DNA of 33,134 bases, taken from NCBI GenBank assembly GCA_902761755.1, contig CACWLP010000019.1, positions 1 to 33,134 of the forward strand, read 5' to 3'. The notes beneath the pieces were generated by a model. The model had not been told where the DNA came from. It searched no databases and was given only the letters and a program-made list of their open reading frames with translations. The DNA is from an uncultured Eubacteriales bacterium. Its GTDB lineage: Bacteria; Bacillota; Clostridia; Christensenellales; Aristaeellaceae. Below, in pieces: positions 25,382-32,210 of this stretch (position 1 is the stretch's first letter; each line of letters opens with the position of its first letter). The position numbers were made by a program, and so were the translations under genes.

Positions 25382-25410
25382 TTTTCGGGATTTTTTCCTC
25401 ATGTTACAAT
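25382..25410 (+). promoter_or_regulatory. Possible promoter of the sigma-factor operon
   Basis: TACAAT (25405-25410) with a 17-base spacer to TTTTCG (25382-25387). The -10 box is good, the -35 box poor; an autoregulated ECF promoter in this stretch is an alternative. The divergent GH2 promoter must also lie in 25267-25469, but I could not place it. Confidence 0.35.
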
Positions 25411-25469
25411 AGAAATGGAAAAAAGATCCCTTGCCCATCGTGTATACAGGTGAAGGAGGTGAGGCTGCC

Positions 25470-25991
25470 ATGGAACGTGCTGCGGTACCCAGCATGGTCC
25501 GGGAAGAAAGGCTGCGGCAGTGGATCGCGCAGTACGCCGAAGCGATCACCAAGGTCTGCTGGGCGTCCCTGCGGGACCGGGCCCTGGCCGAGGACGCCTG
25601 CCAGGACACCTTTCTCAAGGCCTGGAAGCACATGGATTCCTATGAACGCAAAAACATTCAGAACGACAAGGCGTGGCTCATGCGCATCGCCGTCAACACC
25701 TGCCGGGATTACCGGCGCTCAGCCTGGCAGCGCCACGTAGACGGGCACGCCAGCCTGGACCGGCTGCCGGAAATCCCCGCCGACGACAGGGAGGACCGGG
25801 CGCTGGCCCTGGATGTGATGCGGCTGCCGGACAGGCTGAAGGAGCCCGTGCTGCTTTACTATTACCAGGGCCTCACCATCCAGGAAACAGCCCGGGCATT
25901 GGCCGTTCCCCAAACCACGGTGCACCGGCGGCTGAAGAAAGCCCGGGAGCTGCTGAAAGAAAGCCTGCGGGGAGGTGACGCAGATGAATGA
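25470..25991 (+). CDS. ECF-type RNA polymerase sigma factor
   Basis: 173-residue extracytoplasmic-function sigma factor. Region 2 is at about 15-85 (LAEDACQDTFLKAWKHMDSY, then KAWLMRIAVNTCRDYRR), contacting core polymerase and the -10 box. Region 4 is at about 115-170 (LLYYYQGLTIQETARALAVP, TTVHRRLKKARELLKE), an HTH for the -35 box. The ATG at 25470 follows GGAGGTGA; an upstream in-frame TTG lacks a site. The stop overlaps the start of the next gene by eight bases, the usual layout of a sigma factor with its anti-sigma factor. It is divergent from the glycosidase operon, so control of that operon is possible but unproven. Confidence 0.92.
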   Translation: MERAAVPSMVREERLRQWIAQYAEAITKVCWASLRDRALAEDACQDTFLKAWKHMDSYERKNIQNDKAWLMRIAVNTCRDYRRSAWQRHVDGHASLDRLPEIPADDREDRALALDVMRLPDRLKEPVLLYYYQGLTIQETARALAVPQTTVHRRLKKARELLKESLRGGDADE

Positions 25992-28158
25992 CCGGATGAT
26001 CCGCGAACAGGTCGCGCGCGCGCTGGACGCTCAATTCGCCTTCGCCGCGCCCTCTCCCCAGCGGCGTGAAGAAATCTTCGGCTACGCCACAGGAGGAAAG
26101 CAAATGAAAAAAGCCTATAAATTTTCCCTGAGCCTGGCGCTGATCCTGGCGCTGGCCCTGCTCACCGTCACGGGCGCCATCGCCGCGGCGCTGCTCTCCG
26201 CCCAGGAGGTAGTGGAGCAGACCGCCGTTCCCCTGGCGAAGGAAAACGACACCGACGCCCTGGTGATCGACACCTACACCCCGGACCAGGTGGCCGCCCT
26301 GATCCGCGCCGCCAATGAAAACGGCATCACCCTGGATGAAACCACCGGCATCATGCAGGCCCTGCGCAACGGCGAAGGGTACTGGGAGGACGAGGCCGTC
26401 ATGGAGATCTGCCGGGCGGCCTTCGGCGGCCTGTTCCCGGAATGGACCATCGAGGAAAAGCACTGGTATCAGGAGATCTTCTCCCAGATGAGCGGCTATC
26501 CCCCGGAGGAGCAGGACCCCTATCCCCTGCCCGGAGAGGGCGATATGCCCATCCCGGAGGCCCGGGAAACGGCAGCGCGGCTCATTAAGGAAAAATACCC
26601 CGAAGCCGCGGCCATCGATGATCCCGCCCTCTACCGCCGCAACGAATGGTTTACGCCCGAATACGACGACGACGGAAACATGACCGGCGCTTCCTATACC
26701 TTCGATTTCATCCCCAATGTGCTGACGCTGCGGCGATACTCCGTCTACCTGGACCGCGACGGCACCTATCTGGACGACGACGTCGCCGACGCCCTGACGG
26801 AAGGCCCCTATACCGCCCCGGAACTGGTATCGGCCGTCAGCGAAACCTACCGCGCCCGCACCGGCACCCAGAGCAGCTGGAGCCAGGAGGCTTGGCACAT
26901 TTTCGGGGAATACCTGCCGGGCGCCAACCGGGAAAGCGGCTGGAGCCGCAAATACGACGCCTTCCTGCAAAGCGCCTATCCCCTGCCCGCGGAGGACGAT
27001 CTTCCGTTTGACCAGGCCCTGGAAATCGCCAGGCGGGACGCCGGATGCGAGGAGACCGGGAATGTGGAAAAGGTGCTGCTGGCAGAGGGCGAACGGCACG
27101 TCTGGAAAATCAGCTTCCAGCCCAAAGCAGACGGCGGCTGGGGCGAATGGACCACCCGGGAGATCGACGCGCAAACCGGCGAAATCCTGTACGCCGGCCC
27201 CGCCGATACCGCGCTGAACTGGAGCCTGTACGTGCCGGACGCCGTGCTGAAACAGGTGACGGAGGGCATGCTCACCCAGAAAGAAGCCGTCGCGCTGGCC
27301 GCGGACGCCCTGCGCAAAGCCCTCGGGGACGATTCGATCCCCTTTGAAGACCCGGCCTGCTTTGACCTGCTCATCCACTACAACGAAATGCGCGATAACT
27401 GGTCCGTCCGCTTCCGCACCAAGGACCTGCGCTACGGCTCCTGCATGGCCACCGTAAACGGCGCGGACCGCTCCGTCCTCCCGGGAGACGCGGAGCCCAT
27501 GGAGGCCGACGGCGACAGCCTCTACCGCCGCTGGCAGGACGTGTACGGCTACGGCGGCTGGGATCAGGATATCTGGGTGGCGTTTTCCGAAGCCCTGCAG
27601 GCGCTGGAGCCCACCGAATGGCAAAGCGTCCTGCTCAAACAAACGGTATACCTGCCCCTGACTGCGGCGAAGCTCACCCGGGACCAGGCGGTGGACATCG
27701 CGGCGAAGGCCAACGAATGGCCTGTCAGCGAGGCCACCCGGGCCACGCTCTTGGGCATGGACGGAAAACCCGTATGGAAGATCCGCCTGTCCGGCGCCGC
27801 GGAGGACTGGCTGTACGAATTGGACGGCGACACGGGCGAGATCCTCAGCAAAACCGCCTACAAGCCGGATAATTACGTTTTCGACGATCCCGTGGAAATG
27901 TACACCCTGCGCCGGGATTACGCCCCCGCGTTCCTGCAGGCGTCCGGCCCCGAATGGGCGGCCAACGTGGAGATCTGCAAGGCCTTCGCCGATATGGAAG
28001 CCGACGAGCCGGACCTGGGATTGCTGGACGAAAGCCTGTACCGCGCTGAAACGGACGGCCGCACCGTCACCTTCACCGCCCTGCAGGAAGGCCAGCCCTC
28101 CTTCCGGGTGGCATTCGGCCCGGACGGGCTGCCCGAGAAGGTGGAAAAGCTGCCCTGA
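25984..28158 (+). CDS. Membrane-anchored PepSY-like repeat protein, probable anti-sigma factor
   Basis: 724 residues: a ~40-residue cytoplasmic N-terminus (MNDRMIREQVARALDAQFAF), one membrane segment (about 45-68, SLALILALALLTVTGAIAAA) and a ~650-residue external part. The outer part repeats a PepSY-like unit: an [ALI]-A-rich helix after a DQA motif (DQALEIARRDAG, DQAVDIAAKANEW), then WKI and EIDAQTGEILY or ELDGDTGEILS. Between these lie W-rich segments (WTIEEKHWYQEIF, WSQEAWHIFGEYL). The ATG at 25984 has GGAGGTGA upstream and overlaps the sigma gene. An internal in-frame ATG at 26104 also has AGGAGG ahead and would start right at the membrane segment. The anti-sigma role is inferred from gene order and topology; the signal is unknown. 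Confidence 0.85.
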   Translation: MNDRMIREQVARALDAQFAFAAPSPQRREEIFGYATGGKQMKKAYKFSLSLALILALALLTVTGAIAAALLSAQEVVEQTAVPLAKENDTDALVIDTYTPDQVAALIRAANENGITLDETTGIMQALRNGEGYWEDEAVMEICRAAFGGLFPEWTIEEKHWYQEIFSQMSGYPPEEQDPYPLPGEGDMPIPEARETAARLIKEKYPEAAAIDDPALYRRNEWFTPEYDDDGNMTGASYTFDFIPNVLTLRRYSVYLDRDGTYLDDDVADALTEGPYTAPELVSAVSETYRARTGTQSSWSQEAWHIFGEYLPGANRESGWSRKYDAFLQSAYPLPAEDDLPFDQALEIARRDAGCEETGNVEKVLLAEGERHVWKISFQPKADGGWGEWTTREIDAQTGEILYAGPADTALNWSLYVPDAVLKQVTEGMLTQKEAVALAADALRKALGDDSIPFEDPACFDLLIHYNEMRDNWSVRFRTKDLRYGSCMATVNGADRSVLPGDAEPMEADGDSLYRRWQDVYGYGGWDQDIWVAFSEALQALEPTEWQSVLLKQTVYLPLTAAKLTRDQAVDIAAKANEWPVSEATRATLLGMDGKPVWKIRLSGAAEDWLYELDGDTGEILSKTAYKPDNYVFDDPVEMYTLRRDYAPAFLQASGPEWAANVEICKAFADMEADEPDLGLLDESLYRAETDGRTVTFTALQEGQPSFRVAFGPDGLPEKVEKLP

Positions 28159-28177
28159 CCCCTCCCAAACACTGCGA

Positions 28178-28213
28178 AGCCGCCGCGCCTCTCCCCGGCA
28201 CGGCGGCTTTTTT
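28178..28213 (+). terminator. Intrinsic terminator of the sigma/anti-sigma operon
   Basis: AGCCGCCG (28178-28185) pairs with CGGCGGCT (28201-28208) and runs into TTTTTT. Confidence 0.88.
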
Positions 28214-28265
28214 CCTGCGATTCCAGTTTCGTTTTGCGTGCTGATCCCGTCCCGTTTTCCGGGGC

Positions 28266-28294
28266 TTGACTTTTTTCCCCGCCTTGGCTATACT
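28266..28294 (+). promoter_or_regulatory. Strong promoter ahead of the split tRNA-Ser
   Basis: TTGACT (28266-28271), 17 bases and TATACT (28289-28294). The next feature, 18 bases on, is the 5' half of a tRNA-Ser, so this is best read as the original tRNA promoter; it can also serve the intact tRNA 200 bases on by read-through. Confidence 0.75.
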
Positions 28295-28312
28295 GGTTCC
28301 GTCCCTGTCCGT

Positions 28313-28354
28313 GGAGGTGTATCGAAGTGGTCACAACGGCCCTGACTCGAAATC
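28313..28354 (+). pseudogene. 5' half of a tRNA-Ser gene, interrupted at the anticodon arm (probable attL)
   Basis: GGAGGTG (28313-28319) stands where the acceptor strand would be. The D arm and anticodon loop (CTCGAAATC) then follow, identical over 36 bases (28319-28354) to 28502-28537 of the intact tRNA-Ser. After 28354 the homology stops: there is no variable arm, T arm or matching CACCTCC strand. The intact copy has GGAGCGG/CCGCTCC instead, so this is not just a second copy of the same gene. I read it as the host tRNA cut by integration, with the 36 bases as the att core. Confidence 0.65.
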
Positions 28355-28495
28355 GTCCCGGCGATTTGGAACACCCCCTGGCGGAAATCCTTATTTTTCA
28401 AGGCTTCCAGGGCCTTGAAAAGGTTAGAACCTCTTGCTTTCTCTCCTGGTTTTCTCTCCAATTTACAGGGTGAAAATCAGGGTGGAAAAATCTTT

Positions 28496-28584
28496 GGAGC
28501 GGTATCGAAGTGGTCACAACGGCCCTGACTCGAAATCAGGTGACGGGCAACCGTCCGTGGGTTCGAATCCCACCCGCTCCGCCA
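28496..28584 (+). tRNA. tRNA-Ser (anticodon CGA)
   Basis: Acceptor GGAGCGG (28496-28502) pairs with CCGCTCC (28574-28580). The D arm is normal, and the anticodon stem CCTGA/TCAGG encloses loop CTCGAAA, anticodon CGA (28533-28535), reading UCG. A long variable arm (GACGGGCAACCGTC) as in all tRNA-Ser, the T arm GTGGGTTCGAATCCCAC, discriminator G and an encoded CCA complete the gene. No own promoter is obvious; TTGGAG directly precedes it. Its 5' half repeats the 36 bases at 28319-28354. Confidence 0.96.
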
Positions 28585-28587
28585 TTG

Positions 28588-28621
28588 ACCCGTCTGAAGC
28601 GTAGGTTTCAGGCGGGTTTTC
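28588..28621 (+). terminator. Terminator after tRNA-Ser
   Basis: ACCCGTCTGAA (28588-28598) pairs with TTCAGGCGGGT (28607-28617), one T-G pair, then TTTT. It lies four bases after the CCA end. Confidence 0.8.
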
Positions 28622-28851
28622 GCATGTTAGGAGCCATCAGAAATCGACGAGGTTCCAAATTGAGGGGATGATTTTTGGTCATGTCCTCAATCCTACGAGG
28701 GTCCTTGAGACATAAGGATTTTCTCGGTGTTATGAGCGTTTTTTGCTCTCCAAATTATTTCACCATTTTGATGCCTCTCTGAATTTTGGAGAGAAAACGC
28801 ATCCCCTGCAAACCCTTGCGTGATAAGGCTTCGCAGCACTTCATTGATTCG

Positions 28852-28889
28852 CAGGAGAGAAAAAAGCGCTCTTGATTTTTTCTCTCCTG
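28852..28889. repeat. 14-bp perfect inverted repeat downstream of the integrase gene
   Basis: CAGGAGAGAAAAAA (28852-28865) and TTTTTTCTCTCCTG (28876-28889) flank GCGCTCTTGA. It contains two of the 9-mers. It could be a terminator for the integrase gene (minus strand) or a paired integrase site. The remaining 28622-28851 stretch has no gene I can support. Confidence 0.6.
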
Positions 28890-28908
28890 GTACCTCTGGA
28901 CATTCCGG

Positions 28909-30105
28909 TTACTCCGAAAGAGGCTCAATTCCCGTTGCTTTCAGCCCCAGACCAGCCAGCATTGCTTCCGCCGAAGTGACCTTCGACTGGTAATCCAGGT
29001 GGGCGTAGATGTTAGCCGTTGTGGAGAAGTCACTGTGCCCCATCCAGTCCTGAATCTGTTTCATGGGAACGCCGTTGGCCAGCAGCATCGACGCGCAGCT
29101 ATGTCTCAAATCGTGGAATCTGATGACGCGCAGCCCGTTTTTCTTCAGGAATTTCGGAAAATATTCCGTGATGTAATCCGGGCTTGTCCGTTTCCCAAGC
29201 TGATCAACACAGATGTAATCCAGGTAGTCGGTGCAGTACGCTTTTCCACAAAGGCGGCGAAATTCTTTCTGCTCTGCCTGCTTTTTCAAAAGCAGCTCCT
29301 TGAAAACCGGCACCAGCGGCAGCGTCCGCAAGCTGGATTTTGTTTTCGCGGTGTCAGAAGCCAACTCCACCTCTTTTCCATCCACTTCCACGGTCGTGAC
29401 GGTATGGTTGACGGTAAGCGTGTTATTGTTGAAGTCAATCGCGCTCCAACGCAGCCCGATGCACTCGCTTCTTCGGAGCCCGTAAAAGGCAGCCAGCTTC
29501 ACCGGCAGCTCCAGTTCCGTTCCATCCACCAGATCGAAGAGCTTGTTAATCTCTTCCTTGTCATAGAAGGATGGCGTAAATGCGTTCTTCTTGGGGCGAT
29601 CCACCTTATCAACCGGATTCACCGGAATCAGATCTGTCTTCACAGCATATTTGAGCGCTTTGTGAAGGAGAGCGTGATAGTGTATCACGGTATTGGCTGA
29701 TACGCGATCCAGCTGCTGCAAATAGAACTCCTGGATGTCACTTGCCTGAACGCCGATCAGGGTAAGTCCTTTTTCCTCGAAGTAAGGCCGGATGGGAGAC
29801 CGAATCATCTGGCTGTAAGAAGTATACGTTGCCGGCTTAATCGTCGTTTTCGCAATTTTGAGCCACCTGTCAAGGTAGTGAACAAAGGAAATATTCACAT
29901 CCAATGGAATCTCATCGTCATCCTCTTGTTCGGGAGGAACAAACTTGCGGCGAATCTCACTCAGCATGGCTTCGGCACGCTTTTTGTTCCCGCGCACCAT
30001 CAAGCCTGTTGGAACCCATTTTGTCCTTCGCTTGCCTTTCGTGTCCTTGTAACTGAGGACAGCATAGAACTGTCCGCTTTTTTCCTGCAAATGGCCTGCT
30101 ACCAT
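28909..30105 (-). CDS. int: Tyrosine recombinase / integrase of the element
   Basis: 398-residue site-specific recombinase of the phage/Tn916 integrase type. An N-terminal arm-binding domain (about 1-60, GQFYAVLSYKDTKGKRRTKW) precedes a core-binding SAM-like domain (70-170) and the catalytic domain with R211 (FYGLRRSECIGLRW), HDLRHSCAS (H331, R334), WMGHSD (H357) and the nucleophile Y367 (TANIYAHL). All catalytic residues are present. The ATG at 30105 follows AAAGGAGG; the frame is open upstream without a better site. It is transcribed towards the tRNA-Ser, and an excisionase-like gene lies 90 bases upstream on the same strand. Confidence 0.95.
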   Translation of the reverse strand: MVAGHLQEKSGQFYAVLSYKDTKGKRRTKWVPTGLMVRGNKKRAEAMLSEIRRKFVPPEQEDDDEIPLDVNISFVHYLDRWLKIAKTTIKPATYTSYSQMIRSPIRPYFEEKGLTLIGVQASDIQEFYLQQLDRVSANTVIHYHALLHKALKYAVKTDLIPVNPVDKVDRPKKNAFTPSFYDKEEINKLFDLVDGTELELPVKLAAFYGLRRSECIGLRWSAIDFNNNTLTVNHTVTTVEVDGKEVELASDTAKTKSSLRTLPLVPVFKELLLKKQAEQKEFRRLCGKAYCTDYLDYICVDQLGKRTSPDYITEYFPKFLKKNGLRVIRFHDLRHSCASMLLANGVPMKQIQDWMGHSDFSTTANIYAHLDYQSKVTSAEAMLAGLGLKATGIEPLSE

Positions 30106-30195
30106 AATCAATGTCCTCCTTTCGGTGTAGCAGCCACCTCTGCTGATTGGCAGTGATAGCTTACACGATAATCGAACCTGGCGCAAGGCTGTCGA

Positions 30196-30423
30196 TTAGA
30201 CTTTTGATGCGGTGTTCAGAATACGCAGGTAGGTTAGAACATGAACCTTCGGGATTCTGTACATCCGTCCCACCTTCAGCGCAGCAATCGTGCCATTGCT
30301 CAAGAGCTTGTAACCCGTTTTTGTGCTGATGCCAAGCACCTCGCACAATTGATCTACGTTCAGGATGTCAGGAAAGTCCTTCAGCCTGACGTTATATTGT
30401 TTGAAATAAGCGTTGTCACTCAT
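30196..30423 (-). CDS. Excisionase-like HTH protein (MerR-type HTH_17)
   Basis: 75 residues. The core NVDQLCEVLGISTKTGYKLL followed by GTIAALKVGRMYRIPKVHV is the helix-turn-helix plus wing of the excisionase-family / HTH_17 domain, used to bend DNA and steer integrases towards excision. The ATG at 30423 (MSDNAYF) has AAGGAGG eight bases upstream. It is the gene before the integrase on the same strand, the normal place for xis. It could also be a regulator only. Confidence 0.85.
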   Translation of the reverse strand: MSDNAYFKQYNVRLKDFPDILNVDQLCEVLGISTKTGYKLLSNGTIAALKVGRMYRIPKVHVLTYLRILNTASKV

Positions 30424-30869
30424 CAGAATGTCCTCCTTCCTGACAAGCACCGGCACCAATGGTGCCTTGTACCCCCTGATACCGGTGTGTAATTAGTTTT
30501 GTTTTTTTCCGTATTTATCCCATGCCCCCGGCGGGTTTCCTCGAAAGAGGAAGCCGGGCGGTTTACAGGCTGCGGTTTGCTCACCGCATCATAGCCCCAG
30601 GATGCCGATGCTGACCGAAGCTGTCGTGCATCCCAGAGCTCCATCTCAAGTCTGGTGGATGGCCGTGAGGAAGTATCATGATCGTCCATAAAGGTCTTGG
30701 CGGGCCTGCTTCGCTTCGCAGGATCTATGCGCTGCGTGGATCGCTCTGGCTGCTGCCATCTTCGCGCCGCCGCATATTTCGCTCGCCTTATAGATCAACG
30801 TACCTGTAAACCGGCTATTCCGTTGTCAAGGTTCATAAGCGTAGTCGCTGAAACTACGGCTTCTTTTTC
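30424..30869. other. Gene-free stretch upstream of the excisionase-like gene
   Basis: 446 bases without a supported gene. It is G+C-richer than the rest of the element. It holds a GGCACC/GGTGCC hairpin (30452-30466) just upstream of the excisionase ribosome site, and a GAAA-capped hairpin with TTCCTC/GAGGAA inner and CCCGGC/GCCGGG outer pairs (about 30527-30558). An open minus-strand frame from about 30689 ends in a TGATG overlap with the excisionase start but has no ribosome site. Confidence 0.5.
30837..30866. terminator. Hairpin terminator next to the XRE gene
   Basis: CGTAGT (30840-30845) pairs with ACTACG (30853-30858), followed on the plus strand by GCTTCTTTTTCTT. It is only a few bases past the stop of the XRE gene on the minus strand, so it could end transcripts from either side. 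Confidence 0.5.
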
Positions 30870-31178
30870 TTATCTGCCTATTGGCTTTTTTTCTTCTTCC
30901 ATAACCCGTACAAGATTAGTAAGCACATCTACATAACGGTCTGAAAGAAAACTGATTTGGATGCTTCTGCGTTCATCCAAGCCCAGCAGATAATCAGATG
31001 TGACGCGGAAATACATGGCCATATCGACCAGTACATCCAAGGGTGGGGTGGCTACTGCCAATTCCCAGTTTTTTAAGCTGGTACGGCTGACACCCAAAGC
31101 GTCAGCCAAGGCATACTGGGAGATGCCTTGCAATGAACGCAGCTGTTTCAGCCTTTGGCTGAACACGCTCCGATCCAT
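30870..31178 (-). CDS. XRE-family regulator of the element
   Basis: 102 residues. An N-terminal helix-turn-helix of the Cro/CI type (FSQRLKQLRSLQGISQYALA, then LGVSRTSLKNWELAVATPPL, then LVDMAMYFRVTSDYLLG) is followed by a helical tail of about 35 residues with a charged end (VRVMEEEKKPIGR). The ATG at 31178 overlaps the stop of a 42-codon ORF by one base (TGATG), with GGGGGATG upstream. It is divergent from a second XRE gene at 31578 across a stretch with repeated words, a phage-like regulatory layout. It probably controls integration or transfer genes. Confidence 0.88.
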   Translation of the reverse strand: MDRSVFSQRLKQLRSLQGISQYALADALGVSRTSLKNWELAVATPPLDVLVDMAMYFRVTSDYLLGLDERRSIQISFLSDRYVDVLTNLVRVMEEEKKPIGR

Positions 31179-31306
31179 CAACTTGCATCCCCCCTTGCGT
31201 TACCATCGTCATTGTACTGCAAAGGATTCCTTTGTGGTATGACCAAACCAGGCCAAGTTTTGGCCCATGACATCTTCTTTTTCTCTGTAATCTTCTTTTT
31301 CTCCAT
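31178..31306 (-). CDS. Small ORF (42 residues) translationally coupled to the XRE gene
   Basis: MEKKKITEKKKMSW, then a middle part, then NDDGNARGDAS. It starts at ATG 31306 with GGAGGAG (31315-31321) eight bases upstream, and its TGA overlaps the XRE start (TGATG). The Lys-rich N-terminus and lack of known motif give no function. It could be a leader whose translation sets XRE expression, or a small partner protein. The ribosome site lies in one arm of a hairpin. Support is from the ribosome site and the coupling only. Confidence 0.55.
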   Translation of the reverse strand: MEKKKITEKKKMSWAKTWPGLVIPQRNPLQYNDDGNARGDAS

Positions 31307-31314
31307 AAAGAAAA

Positions 31315-31358
31315 CTCCTCCGAACACTTCTGTAGTCGCAAAAGTGAAATCGGAGGAG
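31315..31358 (-). promoter_or_regulatory. Hairpin enclosing the ribosome site of the small ORF
   Basis: On the minus strand CTCCTCCGA (31358-31350) pairs perfectly with TCGGAGGAG (31323-31315), with inner CACTT/AAGTG pairs. TTTTCTTT follows, so it may act as a terminator or attenuator and as a switch hiding GGAGGAG. Confidence 0.6.
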
Positions 31359-31577
31359 CGCGTGGAAATATGGAAATAATTACATAAGAGTAAACTGAAC
31401 CTATGGAATATATTGCACATTGATAAATGCGTTGACCTAATGTTTGTGCTGAAAATGGTCATACCATCGAGGCGTTATTTTCGTTCGCAATTTATGGAAT
31501 ATATTACATACCCCCATCCTTCGAGATCCATTCATAGTTTCAGTTATGTAATATAAACTACATAGGGGTGAAATATA
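31359..31577. promoter_or_regulatory. Divergent regulatory region with repeated operator-like words
   Basis: A+T-rich stretch between two XRE genes. TATGGAATATATT occurs exactly at 31402-31414 and 31493-31505, and a close form TATGGAAATAATT at 31369-31381; each is followed by a RCAYA-like end. A related TATGTAATATAAACTACATA lies near 31555, just before the second XRE gene. I could not place -10 and -35 boxes with confidence. Confidence 0.55.
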
Positions 31578-31922
31578 ATGGATGAATCCTTTGTTATATT
31601 GGGTGATGCTGTCAGGCGGGCAAGAAAACAGATGAAGATTTCACAGGAAAAGCTGGCAGAAATGATTGGTGTGGATTACAAGACCATCAATAGCATAGAA
31701 AACCATAAAGGAAACCCAACTTTTGAAGTAATATATAAACTGATCCAAACTCTCAAGCTGGATGCTCGAGAGATATTTCACCATGACCAAATATGCAACG
31801 CCCCCACCGCTTTCCATTTACAGCAGCTTTTGAGCGATTGCACAGAATACGAAGCGAAGGTATTAATGGATGTAGATCAATCCATCCTCTGCGGTTTGCG
31901 AAATCAGCAAGCGAAATCATGA
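31578..31922 (+). CDS. XRE-family regulator, divergent from the first
   Basis: 114 residues. The helix-turn-helix ILGDAVRRARKQMKISQEKL, AEMIGVDYKTINSIENHKGN, PTFEVIYKLIQTLKLDAREI covers the first ~65 residues. The ISQEKLAEMIGVDYKTINSIE pattern is typical of regulators in Firmicutes integrative elements. The C-terminal ~45 residues (FHLQQLLSDCTEYEAKVLMD) are helical and may dimerise. GGGGTGA precedes the ATG. Transcribed away from the other XRE gene, it forms with it a possible two-repressor switch. Confidence 0.9.
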   Translation: MDESFVILGDAVRRARKQMKISQEKLAEMIGVDYKTINSIENHKGNPTFEVIYKLIQTLKLDAREIFHHDQICNAPTAFHLQQLLSDCTEYEAKVLMDVDQSILCGLRNQQAKS

Positions 31923-31935
31923 TGAATATGTTGCG

Positions 31936-31977
31936 AGCCTGTATCTCAGTTTAGATAAGACACAGGCTTGTTCTTTA
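31936..31977 (+). terminator. Terminator after the second XRE gene
   Basis: AGCCTGT (31936-31942) pairs with ACAGGCT (31962-31968), with further pairs inside, then TGTTCTTTAAT. Confidence 0.65.
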
Positions 31978-31980
31978 ATC

Positions 31981-32163
31981 TTATTCATTACGATCTGTTT
32001 CTCTCTCTACAGTTACTTTTCCTGCTACATAGACGATGATAAATTCTGTTTTACACCAATGACAATAGAGCGGAAAATGAACCATTACAGTGTTTTCATA
32101 CACCTTAGCCCGCGTTCTTTTATGACATTTTGGGCAAAATAGCCATTCACCGCTTCTTCCCAT
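31981..32163 (-). CDS. Cys-rich KTR-type small protein
   Basis: 60 residues. FCPKCHKRTRAKVYENTVM followed by YCHWCKTEFII gives two CxxC pairs, a zinc-ribbon-like knuckle, with the K(R)TR word that names the Cys_rich_KTR family, common in conjugative elements and prophages of Clostridia. The start at ATG 32163 (MGRSGEWLFC) follows GGAGGAAACAACA; a longer open frame upstream lacks a site. The function of the family is not known. It is the second of two small genes on this strand. Confidence 0.8.
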   Translation of the reverse strand: MGRSGEWLFCPKCHKRTRAKVYENTVMVHFPLYCHWCKTEFIIVYVAGKVTVERETDRNE

Positions 32164-32210
32164 TGTTGTTTCCTCCTGTCCGGCACAGTGCTGCGTCGTG
32201 CGTCTAACTG

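Larger units (their letters stand above)
28438..28887. repeat. Five copies of a 9-mer flanking the tRNA, candidate integrase arm sites
   Basis: TTTCTCTCC occurs at 28438-28446, 28451-28459 and 28879-28887, and its complement GGAGAGAAA at 28788-28796 and 28854-28862. A near copy is at 28742-28751. Two lie between the tRNA half and the intact tRNA, three between the intact tRNA and the integrase gene. Tyrosine integrases of this type bind short repeated arm sites on both sides of the crossover core. Confidence 0.55.

Noticed and set aside
21946-25740. Very long open frame antisense to the GH2 gene (and similar ones antisense to GH67/GH39 and the PepSY-like protein)
   Set aside because: Long antisense frames are expected in G+C-rich coding DNA; the sense genes have full catalytic motifs and ribosome sites, the antisense frames have none.
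28313-28378. The left tRNA half as a functional unusual tRNA, since CACCCCC near 28373 could nearly pair with GGAGGTG
   Set aside because: There is no T arm (GTTCGAATC), no proper anticodon stem 3' strand and no variable arm; the pairing has a mismatch.
28395-28421. Hairpin TTTTCAAGG/CCTTGAAAA between the tRNA half and the intact tRNA as a terminator
   Set aside because: It is not followed by a T-run; read-through to the intact tRNA seems possible, so it was not called.
30423-30689. Minus-strand open frame ending in a TGATG overlap with the excisionase-like start
   Set aside because: No ribosome site before its ATG and a composition unlike a folded protein; the overlap alone is weak evidence.
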